The notes under the pieces: generated by a model
Databases searched by the model: none
Seen by the model: the letters and a program-made list of their open reading frames with translations, nothing else
What the model was told of the DNA's origin: nothing
Source: Marinobacter maroccanus
GTDB taxonomy: Bacteria; Pseudomonadota; Gammaproteobacteria; Pseudomonadales; Oleiphilaceae
DNA length: 64,000 nt
Reading direction: 5' to 3'
Assembly (NCBI RefSeq): GCF_002933275.1
Contig: NZ_PSSX01000008.1
Span: 62,001 to 126,000, forward strand
Position numbers and translations under genes: made by a program
In this document: piece by piece, positions 18,945 to 26,303 of the stretch
How positions within the stretch are numbered: the stretch's first letter is position 1
Layout: every line of letters starts with the position of its first letter

Positions 18945-18993
18945 GCGCCCGTAGCTCAGCTGGATAGAGCGTTGCCCTCCGGAGGCAAGGGTC
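18945..18993 (+). pseudogene. Truncated tRNA-Arg(CCG) copy
   Basis: The 5' two-thirds of a tRNA: GCGCCCG acceptor strand, GCTC/GAGC D-stem, and the anticodon arm TTGCC-CTCCGGA-GGCAA with anticodon CCG. After the variable region the sequence becomes GAGAAAAAATCCGG, with no T-arm and no 3' acceptor strand, so it cannot fold as a tRNA. It precedes the intact tRNA-Arg by 104 bases. Its anticodon stem carries a compensated T-A pair where the intact copy has C-G. Confidence 0.8.
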
Positions 18994-19048
18994 AGAGAAA
19001 AAATCCGGAACCGAAGGCAACGGTCAAACATGCCAAACTTGTTGAAAT

Positions 19049-19125
19049 CCGCCCGTAGCTCAGCTGGATAGAGCGTCGCCCTCCGGAGGCGAAGGTCTCA
19101 GGTTCGAATCCTGACGGGCGGGCCA
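19049..19125 (+). tRNA. tRNA-Arg (anticodon CCG)
   Basis: A complete 77-nt cloverleaf with encoded CCA. The acceptor arms are CCGCCCG / CGGGCGG (7 of 7 pairs), with discriminator G. The D-arm is GCTC-AGCTGGATA-GAGC, the anticodon arm TCGCC-CTCCGGA-GGCGA, the variable loop AGGTC, and the T-arm TCAGG-TTCGAAT-CCTGA. Anticodon CCG reads arginine CGG codons. Its 3' end borders the accessory island to the right, the usual geometry of a tRNA integration site, although no integrase gene remains. Confidence 0.95.
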
Positions 19126-19412
19126 TTAACTTGGCAAATCAATGAGTTATCACCAAGACAACACCCTCACCTTTATCGCTCTTGCCTGAGCAGTCCAAAC
19201 ACCTTCGATTCGATCAGTGACCTTTGCACGGCAAGATTAAAAGCGGGAATTTTTCTCGATTATTGCACCTGTGCCCAAATGGTGCCCTGGCAGTGCCCAG
19301 TTAATTTAGGTGAATGCATCGCAACCTACCGACGTGACCTTTGCACTGCTTTCACCTGACTCTCTTCGTGGCACAGCCGCGCTGCGCCATCCAAGCAGGC
19401 ATTTTCAGCTTT

Positions 19413-19433
19413 GGTCGCAAAGCGAACATTCGG
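19413..19433 (+). repeat. Dispersed 21-bp motif, copy A
   Basis: GGTCGCAAAG-CGAACATTCGG, on the plus strand. It matches copies B, C and D (21905, 24230, 25694), differing at two or three positions. It lies between the tRNA and the TIGR04255 operon. Confidence 0.6.
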
Positions 19434-19705
19434 TGCCGCTCCGACGACATGTAATGAGCGAGCGCTATTAAGGCCACTGCCATCCCGACCTAGCCCAAAT
19501 TGCCGACAGAGGCAGCGTAATTAAGGCGAGGGGTTGTTTTGGGCAGGGACGAGAACTTCTGTCTTTAGCGGTTCTACTGTGGAGTCAATGTCAGCGGTGC
19601 CAGTGGTAGATAAACTTGCTCGCGCCTTCTCAAGGAATTTTTCCACGGGCAAACTTCCAGGGCCACTGAGCCTTTAATCCCTTCCTTCGTATATCATGTC
19701 GGCTG

Positions 19706-19734
19706 ATACGAATGTGAGCTGAACGCATTCGTAT
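19706..19734. promoter_or_regulatory. 9-bp inverted repeat upstream of the TIGR04255 operon
   Basis: ATACGAATG (19706-19714) and CATTCGTAT (19726-19734) are perfect inverted repeats with an 11-base spacer, ending 73 bases before the first gene of the three-gene operon. It could be an operator or an RNA hairpin in the leader. Which it is cannot be told from sequence. Confidence 0.5.
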
Positions 19735-19807
19735 GCTAAGCTATAACGCGTCTCTGGAAGTTGGGCTCGAGACTAATAGCCAAAAAACCTTTGTACGGAT
19801 GGCATAG

Positions 19808-20590
19808 ATGGCTGAAAAGATCAAAGCACCCCTGATCGAGGCAATTTTCGAGATTCGATGGGGGCGGAAGGATCAAAACTCCTTTGAGTACTCTAACAAT
19901 GAGCAGTCGTTGTTCCCTGGCCAGATTAGCGCCCATGCTTCAAACGAAGGTTTCACCGAGGTTGAGTCATTTAACTTTGGGCCAGCGCCGAGCGGGGCTC
20001 TGATTCCTCAGCGGATCACTCATCGCTTTCGGGTTGGACCGAACGCTTGGCCTTGTATCCAGTTGGGACTGGGTATTTTTACTGTTAACCAAGTTGAGCA
20101 AGGTTATTCTTGGAGCGGCTTTAAAAACAGTATCTCCAAAGGACTTCGCGTTTTTAAAAATTCGAAACCTGAGAGTTTCCTGAAACCCTCCAAATCTGTA
20201 ACACTCGTTTTGAGATATAACGACGCCTTTTTCCCGTCGGAAGAAGGTTTAACGAATAAAGAGTATGTTGAAAAACACTTCAACATAGATGCATCTTTGT
20301 CAGAGAGTTTTATTTCCGATCGAAGAATTATTGATGATGCGACAGACATAAGTTTTAGAGTGTCAATGAGAACCTCTGACCCCGAAGGATCAATATCAGT
20401 CAGTATTTTTAGTGCTGTGATTGGTGGGAACCCTGGACTAATCATGGAGACTATAGTGGAAAGCGACACAAGATCGTTTTCTATTGACAACTTTTCATTG
20501 GATAAAGTTGTTGATTGGTGCGAAGAGGCACATTATTTCCAGAAGCATGCCTTTGAAACATTAATTAAACCGAGCGCCTACAAATTATGA
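19808..20590 (+). CDS. TIGR04255 family protein
   Basis: A 260-residue protein that I recognise as the sporadically distributed TIGR04255 family: the start MAEKIKAPLIEAIFEIRWG, LFPGQISAH, and a central TVNQVEQGYSWSGFKNSI block where homologs have VNQ...GYxW. No transmembrane segment or catalytic motif is visible. Function is unknown. Codon use and base composition are clearly more A+T-rich than the genes outside the island, suggesting transfer. The next gene starts inside its stop codon (ATGA overlap), so the products are probably made together. Confidence 0.75.
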   Translation: MAEKIKAPLIEAIFEIRWGRKDQNSFEYSNNEQSLFPGQISAHASNEGFTEVESFNFGPAPSGALIPQRITHRFRVGPNAWPCIQLGLGIFTVNQVEQGYSWSGFKNSISKGLRVFKNSKPESFLKPSKSVTLVLRYNDAFFPSEEGLTNKEYVEKHFNIDASLSESFISDRRIIDDATDISFRVSMRTSDPEGSISVSIFSAVIGGNPGLIMETIVESDTRSFSIDNFSLDKVVDWCEEAHYFQKHAFETLIKPSAYKL

Positions 20591-21096
20591 TTGGGATGGA
20601 TACGAATCAGGATGCATACAGGCAGGTCGCTTCCGCTTTCGATATAGTGGATGAGCGTACGGACGTTGGAGCGCTCTATTCAGCGGGGAGCTTATCTTCT
20701 GTTCCGGGCGTAGTTATCGAATTCCCTTCTGCTGGGACCACATCTTCGGTGATTTCGGTCGGTAAAGAGGCTAGGGTGTATACGGCTCTAGTCGAGAAGC
20801 ACCGGTGGTTGCGCAATTTCTTTGACAACTTATCCAACATCGATTCTGTCGCAAAACTTGCGCCGATCTACTCCAAGATCAATGACCTGTTGATTAACGA
20901 GGACTTCTCTGAAGTTGATAATATCCTCTATTGCGTCGACGCAAAGAAATGCTCCGACCTTCTCATGCTCGGATTAGCGAGAATTACCTTCAGCTATCGG
21001 GATCAACTATTTTTCTGGGACGAATATCGTGCGTCAGTTGCTAAGGAAGGCGAACTGAGAAATTTAGATAAGAGATCGCTTATTGGTTTGGTTTGA
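20587..21096 (+). CDS. Unknown protein, second gene of the TIGR04255 operon
   Basis: A 169-residue soluble protein that I do not recognise. The N-terminal half is Ser/Gly/Val-rich (YSAGSLSSVPGVVIEFPSAG), and the C-terminal half looks helical with aromatic residues (FSYRDQLFFWDEYRASVAKE). No signal peptide, membrane span or known motif is visible. Its ATG overlaps the stop of the TIGR04255 gene by 4 bases, and its stop is followed immediately by the ATG of the next gene (TGAATG), so the three genes form a tightly coupled operon. Confidence 0.65.
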   Translation: MIGMDTNQDAYRQVASAFDIVDERTDVGALYSAGSLSSVPGVVIEFPSAGTTSSVISVGKEARVYTALVEKHRWLRNFFDNLSNIDSVAKLAPIYSKINDLLINEDFSEVDNILYCVDAKKCSDLLMLGLARITFSYRDQLFFWDEYRASVAKEGELRNLDKRSLIGLV

Positions 21097-21771
21097 ATGC
21101 AGAAGAATTGCATCCACAGCTCAAGCCACGATGACGTTGATTCTTTTTCAGTTGTGTTGGCAAGACCGAGCCTGAGAAGAAATCAGCAGCACACAGGCGT
21201 TTATTATAGAGATGAAGATGGAGCGCTAAATTTCCTCCACCTAGCATCTCACAGGCAGTTGCGCTTGGATCCTCCTGATGATCATTACGTGTGGGTTGAT
21301 GTGCAATTAGACGATTTGTCAAAAATGCTTTTGGCAACATATTGCACCAGCGTTGTTAGCAAGAATCCTCAGGGGCTACCTTATTCGATATGCAAAGAGG
21401 GCGCTTTTTTTCGGGCGGATGGGACGTTTCACCAAGAATTTGAGTATTCTGGCTTAACATGTGCAACTTTTGTGCTTGAAATCTTCCGTTCCCAGGGCTT
21501 TGAAGTCTTGGATTTGAGAAAATGGGCCCAGCTTCCTGAAGATCGGGTTTGGCAAATTCAAATTCTTCAGCTTTTGGAGCAGGTTGGTATGCCGGCAGAC
21601 TATCTGGATGCTCAGCGAAAACAGTTAAAAGAGGGCGTTGATAGATACCGCCCAGAGCAGGTTGTTGCGGCTACTGCAATGGATGGCTGGCCTCTTGGTT
21701 TCTATGATGTGAAAAAAACCTCGGAAGATCTTCTTAGCTATGCCATCAAGCATAGAGAGGCCTGCGGGTAA
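21097..21771 (+). CDS. Unknown protein with a possible permuted papain-like fold
   Basis: A 224-residue protein. Two blocks stand out: GALNFLHLASHRQLRL (His48, His52) and EYSGLTCATFVLEIFRSQGF (Cys122 at the start of a helix). A His in the N-terminal part followed by a Cys-helix is the order seen in circularly permuted NlpC/P60 or LRAT-like enzymes, which act as peptidases, amidases or acyltransferases. That assignment is an inference from motif order only. No signal peptide is visible, so it would act in the cytoplasm. It is the last gene of the operon; the frame ends 175 bases before the convergent HEPN gene. Confidence 0.6.
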   Translation: MQKNCIHSSSHDDVDSFSVVLARPSLRRNQQHTGVYYRDEDGALNFLHLASHRQLRLDPPDDHYVWVDVQLDDLSKMLLATYCTSVVSKNPQGLPYSICKEGAFFRADGTFHQEFEYSGLTCATFVLEIFRSQGFEVLDLRKWAQLPEDRVWQIQILQLLEQVGMPADYLDAQRKQLKEGVDRYRPEQVVAATAMDGWPLGFYDVKKTSEDLLSYAIKHREACG

Positions 21772-21904
21772 GCTTTCGATGTTGGCCTCTCACTCCAAGT
21801 CTTAGTAGTTCAGGCTCCCTCTGAGCTTGCTCCGATGCAATAGACACTCCTCGAAATTTTCGACTGAAACACACAGCCTGATTGACGCGGAAAGTTAGCC
21901 GGAA

Positions 21905-21925
21905 GGTCGCAAAGCGGACATTCAG
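21905..21925 (+). repeat. Dispersed 21-bp motif, copy B
   Basis: GGTCGCAAAG-CGGACATTCAG, on the plus strand, in the convergent gap between the TIGR04255 operon and the HEPN gene. It is used here as the reference form of the motif. Confidence 0.65.
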
Positions 21926-21946
21926 ATAGCGGCATAACGCCTAGGC

Positions 21947-22624
21947 TCAGCCGTCGGCTTGGAGCGGCAGTCTCTGGTTATACCTGTTTCGGTATTGCTC
22001 AAGAGATGCGGCATTCTCTATATCCGTCTTAAACCACCGAAGCATGTTTAAGACTTCGTCCGCCAAATCTCGAAAGCCTTCTGGCTCAACATCCAGGTAT
22101 TCTCCGTGAGCGATGTGGTTTCGCCTATTCAGAAGACTTTCATCAATCAATTTAAACCTAGTCTCATAGTTTTTTGTGTCAATATTTATTGACTTTAATA
22201 TGTTTACAAAAACTTTAGAGCTTAGATTAAATTCAGTTCGAATTGCCGAATCCACCTTTAAGCTTGCGGTTTGATCTAGCTTGTTGAGAAGGAATTCAAT
22301 GGCCTCTATGGATGTCTCAGACTGTTTAGATGTTGAAAGCTCATTAATTTTCTTCTTGACACCAAACACGATAAAACAGCTAACCAGCTCTCTATATTTT
22401 ATGGACTGACCGTTAATATACTCCAAATAATGCGTCGCTGTATTTTTTATAAATCCCTCCCAGTGCCCATATAAGAGAGGAATAGACGCGCGCACAGCTG
22501 TAGCGCTAGCCATGTTATCGGCTCTCCGAACCAATATTTTTAGACTGGCAATCTCCTTAAATCTCCATGAAAGCTCTTGATCTAAAATGCTTTGAAGCTG
22601 ATCAAGCGTCCTGATTTTACTCAT
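21947..22624 (-). CDS. HEPN-like nuclease, MAE_28990/MAE_18760 type
   Basis: A 225-residue predicted ribonuclease. The family block ASIPLLYGHWEGFIKNTATHYLEYI is near residue 45, and the HEPN catalytic motif Rx4H is seen in LLNRRNHIAHGEYLD near residue 185. HEPN nucleases cleave RNA and serve as toxins or abortive-infection effectors. It follows the DUF262 gene with a 4-base overlap, so the two are translationally coupled. The partner pairing suggests a sensor/effector or antitoxin/toxin relation. The sequence is A+T-rich like the rest of the island. Confidence 0.8.
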   Translation of the reverse strand: MSKIRTLDQLQSILDQELSWRFKEIASLKILVRRADNMASATAVRASIPLLYGHWEGFIKNTATHYLEYINGQSIKYRELVSCFIVFGVKKKINELSTSKQSETSIEAIEFLLNKLDQTASLKVDSAIRTEFNLSSKVFVNILKSINIDTKNYETRFKLIDESLLNRRNHIAHGEYLDVEPEGFRDLADEVLNMLRWFKTDIENAASLEQYRNRYNQRLPLQADG

Positions 22625-23724
22625 GGCCTAAAAAACTCCTTGGCCATTGGTAAAAGATTTGCTAATCGCGTTGTTCCCCGTACGCCCGCACCCGAATTTC
22701 TCTCAAACGTAGGGTTAGACCAAAGTTCTTTAATTTTCTTTGTTATAACATTACTTTGATCAGCGGGTGTGAGCCTTTGGTATTCATCGATGTTCTCCGA
22801 CAAACCAAGAGCTATAGTTTCATAAAGCGACATTAAGAATTTTCCAGAAAATGCGATCCCATCCCACTTCTTAAACGCGTTATTCCCCAATGTCTTTTGA
22901 AGGAGATCAAATGTCTGCTTAAAAACCAACTCTTCCTGATTCCAATCGATTTCATCACTTTTGGAGATTTCGATTAATGCCTCATCTAAATACTCGTGCA
23001 CATCGAGTCCTTTCTTATACTTATAATTCCTGAATGCAAAAAATCTAAGAACGAGCTCCATGCCGGCTTGTTTTTCTAAGGCATTATCAGTTTGATTGGT
23101 TGTTTCTTTAAAAGCTTCATATTTGGCTAGATCTTTTATCAAGCTGTACAGTTTCGAATTTATCATTACCGCAACACAGTTCCTCACTTCCTGCTCTGAT
23201 AGCTGAGCACCTCCAGTATTCAACCTTTGGAAAAGTTCATACTTAGCGTTTTCGTCACTTTCTTTCAGAAGGATTTCAACTCGCAATCTAGACCTTTTAA
23301 TCTGCAATTGCATTGGTTTATCTATAGATTCATCGCCTTCTGCCCAGGTTTGCCAGCGTTTATTGGCGAGACTGGGAAGAAAATTTGTGCCTTCTAAAGT
23401 ACTTGGTTCGACTTTTTTGCCTTCGGGATCTTTCAAGACTCCGACGAACTCTAGAATCGTCGACAAACGCTGTAGCCCATCTATAAGTTCCCAGCCACCA
23501 TCTTCGTCTTGAAAAACGAAAATTGGAGGAATAGGGATTCCTAGCAAGATAGATTCGATAAACCGGGTTTTTCTTGTAATATCCCACCTAAAAAGCCTTT
23601 GAAATTCTGGGTTTATTTTTAGCTCATCATCCTTGTATAAATTGATAACTTCACCGACAGACATATCGTACCCATCAGAGACAATTTCTTTTCGAGCATT
23701 CTTAATTTCGGACTCTAAACCCAT
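22621..23724 (-). CDS. DUF262 domain protein
   Basis: A 367-residue protein with the DUF262 (GmrSD N-terminal, ParB/Srx-like) domain. The blocks INPEFQRLFRWDITRKTRFIE, SILLGIPIPPIFVFQ and WELIDGLQRLSTILEF include the DGLQR signature, and RLRVEILLKESDENAKYELF with FQRLNTGGAQLS follows. In characterised relatives (GmrSD, SspE) this domain hydrolyses NTPs and controls an attached nuclease. Here there is no fused HNH domain; the nuclease part appears to be supplied by the separate HEPN protein encoded next to it. GGGAAG precedes the ATG. Confidence 0.85.
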   Translation of the reverse strand: MGLESEIKNARKEIVSDGYDMSVGEVINLYKDDELKINPEFQRLFRWDITRKTRFIESILLGIPIPPIFVFQDEDGGWELIDGLQRLSTILEFVGVLKDPEGKKVEPSTLEGTNFLPSLANKRWQTWAEGDESIDKPMQLQIKRSRLRVEILLKESDENAKYELFQRLNTGGAQLSEQEVRNCVAVMINSKLYSLIKDLAKYEAFKETTNQTDNALEKQAGMELVLRFFAFRNYKYKKGLDVHEYLDEALIEISKSDEIDWNQEELVFKQTFDLLQKTLGNNAFKKWDGIAFSGKFLMSLYETIALGLSENIDEYQRLTPADQSNVITKKIKELWSNPTFERNSGAGVRGTTRLANLLPMAKEFFRP

Positions 23725-24504
23725 TTTCTTCCCTTATCGATCATGTATTTGGTATAACAGCTTATTAGTTTGAATTCGTATTAAACCGCAACCAGACGCA
23801 GCCGTCGAAAACTGCTTCACAAGACTGATAGTGTCGATTTTTTAAAGCTTTACCTGCCAGCACTCGGCCGTTTTTGGGCCTCGTCGTTTGTGAAAAGTGT
23901 GCACTCGGTTTATTAGTGCACGTTTTGCAAGATAAATACAACAGCACCACAATTTCCAACCGTACGTCAATCGGCAACAGAGGTGCTTTGTGAAAAGCTT
24001 GTAGCGCCATGCAAATTAAACCGCAGAAATTTTGCTGTTTTTGGGACTTTTCCATTATACCTCCACTTCAGCGACAGACCGTTTTGACAGCTGATCCCAT
24101 TGCTCCCAATCGTACTGCTTGCGACTTTCAAAATCTGACGGTGATGGTTTGAAAGAATCCCTGTGTGCTGGTTAGAAATGGGGGGACGAATGTTCGCTTC
24201 TGTTTAGCTGAGTTCAGAGGATGCCCTGGGGTCGCAAAGAGGACATTCAGCGGGTTTTATATCGAATAGGAGGTGTCTAATTTATTGGCTGTTGGATCTC
24301 GTGAGTCACTTGGGTTTTGAAGGTAGAGTATCCAGCCAACTCACACCCTGCCAATCCGGTGCATTTTGCCGCTAGCAGCGCGACCACGGCTGCTAGCCGC
24401 GATTCATCACTTCTTGCTCAAGTTACGTTTTGCAAGGTCGCACCTGAACCCAGTCCGTCTCAAAGGGGTTACCTGAACCCAAACGGCATTCACCGGTCGG
24501 AGCC
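23725..24504. other. Non-coding right flank of the island
   Basis: About 780 bases with no convincing gene. It contains copy C of the 21-bp motif (24230), a partial inverted copy (GAATGTTCGCTT, 24189-24200), a 9-bp inverted repeat GCTAGCAGC/GCTGCTAGC (24371-24379 and 24389-24397), and a direct repeat ACCTGAACCCA at 24442 and 24471. The last two may lie in the 3' region of the lrp-type gene. No transposase or integrase remnant was recognised. Confidence 0.5.
24230..24250 (+). repeat. Dispersed 21-bp motif, copy C
   Basis: GGTCGCAAAG-AGGACATTCAG, one mismatch from copy B, between the DUF262 gene and the Lrp-family gene. A partial inverted copy lies 30 bases to its left. Confidence 0.65.
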
Positions 24505-24957
24505 TCAAGCACGCTCATCTTTGGGTGACCCCATCACTAGATACGTCGTAAGGGCACTGACATGGGGGTGGGTACCCAAAATGTCGGTATGAAAATGCTT
24601 ATAACCGGCAAGGTCCCTGCACTCGATTCTCAGCAGATATTCAAATGCGCCGGCCACGTTGTGGCATTCAACTACTTCCTCGGCATCCTGCATTGCATGC
24701 TCGAAGCTCTCAAGCGCCGCTTTGGTATGCGATGAAAGGGAAACACTGACGTATGCGGCAAAACCGCGATCCATGCGCTCCCGATCGGTGACAACACGAT
24801 AGCCCCGGATTACGCCCGTTCGTTCAAGTTCCTGGACACGTCGCAAGCAGGTCGAAGGTGACAAATGGACCCGTTCAGCAAGCTCGACGTTGCTGATTCT
24901 TCCGTCACGCTTGAGCTCCTGCAATATTCGCCGAGAGGCGCCGTCTATGTTGGTCAT
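24505..24957 (-). CDS. Lrp/AsnC-family transcriptional regulator
   Basis: A 150-residue Lrp/AsnC regulator. The N-terminal HTH reads ILQELKRDGRISNVELAERVHLSPSTCLRRVQELERTGVI, and the C-terminal RAM (effector-binding) domain includes DAEEVVECHNVAGAFEYLLRIE. It is divergent from a LysE-type exporter with about 100 bases between them, the standard arrangement where an Lrp-type protein controls amino-acid efflux. The amino acid sensed cannot be read from the sequence. Confidence 0.9.
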   Translation of the reverse strand: MTNIDGASRRILQELKRDGRISNVELAERVHLSPSTCLRRVQELERTGVIRGYRVVTDRERMDRGFAAYVSVSLSSHTKAALESFEHAMQDAEEVVECHNVAGAFEYLLRIECRDLAGYKHFHTDILGTHPHVSALTTYLVMGSPKDERA

Positions 24958-25058
24958 TTATTGCATTTACTCTATTCAAACGGATTATTTAGATCATTAA
25001 TTTCACACCAATATCAATATAATTGCAAAAAATGAGACGCTATTGGAGTGTATTCGTC

Positions 25059-25655
25059 ATGAGTCTTTCTGTGCTGGCTGCGCTTTTTGGTTTTGCCTTT
25101 GTGACCACGGCAACGCCGGGGCCGAACAATCTGATGCTCCTTGCGTCCGGCGCCAACTTTGGGTTCCTCAGAACGATCCCGCACATGGTTGGCATTGTGG
25201 TCGGGCTGACCGCGTTAACACTACTCGCCGGTGTCGGATTGATGGCTTTATTCGAGTCCTTTCCTGTCTTGCGCACCATACTTGAGGTTCTTTGTGTTGG
25301 TTACCTGCTCTGGCTTGCCTGGAAGGTGGCCACTGCGGCGCCTTTGAAAGAGACTGTCGCTTCCGGCCGGCCCATGACATTTTTGCAGGCAGCAGCATTC
25401 CAGTGGGTGAATCCGAAAGCGTGGGCGATGGGCCTGTCAGCCATCACCATTTACGCTCCGGACCGGTCACTGCCATCGGTGATGCTGGTGGCCTCAGCGT
25501 TTGCCATCGTCTGCTTTCCGGCAATTTCAGTTTGGGCCTGGCTGGGAACCGTCGTCCGCCAATGGTTATCGAGCCAACGGCGCCGGCAAGTCTTCAACAT
25601 CACTATGGCAACTTTGCTCGTCGGTTCGCTTTATCCTGTATTGGGGAGTCTTTGA
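25059..25655 (+). CDS. LysE/RhtB-family amino-acid exporter
   Basis: A 198-residue inner-membrane protein with about six spans. The family signature is clear: FAFVTTATPGPNNLMLLASGANFGF near the N terminus, then GYLLWLAWKVATA and FQAAAFQWVNPKAWAMGLSA-like text. LysE/RhtB proteins export amino acids or analogues by proton exchange. The ATG at 25059 is chosen because GGAG lies 10 bases upstream and the length then matches the family; the frame also opens at 25032. It is probably controlled by the divergent Lrp-type regulator. Confidence 0.88.
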   Translation: MSLSVLAALFGFAFVTTATPGPNNLMLLASGANFGFLRTIPHMVGIVVGLTALTLLAGVGLMALFESFPVLRTILEVLCVGYLLWLAWKVATAAPLKETVASGRPMTFLQAAAFQWVNPKAWAMGLSAITIYAPDRSLPSVMLVASAFAIVCFPAISVWAWLGTVVRQWLSSQRRRQVFNITMATLLVGSLYPVLGSL

Positions 25656-25693
25656 GCTTGCTTGTATTTTGTTTACTCGGGTACGTGAGTAGT

Positions 25694-25714
25694 GGTCGCA
25701 AAGCCAACATTCAG
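25694..25714 (+). repeat. Dispersed 21-bp motif, copy D
   Basis: GGTCGCAAAG-CCAACATTCAG, 38 bases after the LysE stop, on the plus strand. It differs from copy B at two positions. Confidence 0.6.
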
Positions 25715-25757
25715 ATTCGGGATAATGCTATGCGGATGATTCCGGACATTGGGGGAC

Positions 25758-25865
25758 TCACAAGAGCCAGCCAGAGAGATAATCATCCAGGCCGAGGCCG
25801 GCGAGGACGAACCCGAGTACAAGAACTGCAGGCAGGCTAATACGCCGCAGCAGCGTGTTCCGCAC
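25758..25865 (-). CDS. Possible 35-residue membrane peptide
   Basis: A GTG-initiated frame just downstream of the ydhR-like gene on the same strand. It begins MRNTLLRRISLPAV and continues with one hydrophobic segment (VLVLGFVLAGLGL), ending YLSGWLL. A basic N terminus followed by one span is typical of small membrane proteins. The ribosome-binding site is weak, and it could instead be the remnant of a larger permease gene. Evidence is composition only. Confidence 0.3.
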   Translation of the reverse strand: MRNTLLRRISLPAVLVLGFVLAGLGLDDYLSGWLL

Positions 25866-25880
25866 CCCGGCCAGCCTGAT

Positions 25881-26183
25881 TCAAACCGGACCGTGATCAA
25901 TAGCAGAAAGCTGCTCGTTCACCTGAAACACTTTGCCATTCACTTTCGGCACACCGAATTCCTTCAGCCGGGCTGTGTGCTTTTCCAGATAAGCCCTTGC
26001 ACTGCTCTCGTCCTCGAACAGATAGATGCCACCTGCCTCGCAGTGGTCCCTGTTTTCTGTCCATATCTTCCACACGAAGCCCGGCTCCCTGGCAATAGAC
26101 TCGGCAAGCTCGGCCATCGCACTCGCCATCTCATCGCCAAACGGACCCTCATAAGGAAAATCCACTTGGAGTATGGTTCTCAT
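25881..26183 (-). CDS. YdhR-like monooxygenase-fold protein
   Basis: A 100-residue protein ([19 protein letters not shown]...) matching the YdhR family in length (E. coli YdhR is 101 residues) and in the blocks [18 protein letters not shown] and [19 protein letters not shown]. The fold is a ferredoxin-like alpha/beta dimer related to the ABM monooxygenases; the substrate is unknown. The frame opens 11 codons upstream, but the ATG at 26183 fits the family start. It lies 120 bases downstream of the deaminase gene on the same strand. Confidence 0.85.
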   Translation of the reverse strand: MRTILQVDFPYEGPFGDEMASAMAELAESIAREPGFVWKIWTENRDHCEAGGIYLFEDESSARAYLEKHTARLKEFGVPKVNGKVFQVNEQLSAIDHGPV

Positions 26184-26303
26184 ATTTACTCTCCCGCTGG
26201 GCTCATCGAAGCACATCTATTTCTACCACCCAAATTAATACAAACGGGCGCCATTTTCCGGCTCGAAAAGAAGGCTTCGCCGTCCAGCCTGTTCAGATAC
26301 CCT

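Larger units (their letters stand above)
19126..19807. other. Non-coding left flank of the island
   Basis: About 680 bases between tRNA-Arg and the first island gene. I see no convincing gene and no integrase. The block GTGCCCAAATGGTGCCC repeats a GTGCCC unit and may be debris from an element end. One copy of the dispersed 21-bp motif (19413) and a 9-bp hairpin (19706-19734) are described separately. Confidence 0.5.

Noticed and set aside
18945..19125. Two tandem functional tRNA-Arg genes
   Set aside because: The first copy has no T-arm or 3' acceptor strand, so only the second is functional.
21905..21955. Possible integron attC site around the GGCATAACGCC text
   Set aside because: No paired core sites or attC-like stem could be traced, and no integron integrase is present.
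23765..24055. Minus-strand frame of 96 codons in the island flank
   Set aside because: Cys-rich, irregular composition, no ribosome-binding site, no family; more likely chance in A+T-rich DNA.
24317..24592. Plus-strand frame of 91 codons
   Set aside because: Overlaps the 3' end of the Lrp-family gene antisense and spans a repeat-rich non-coding stretch.
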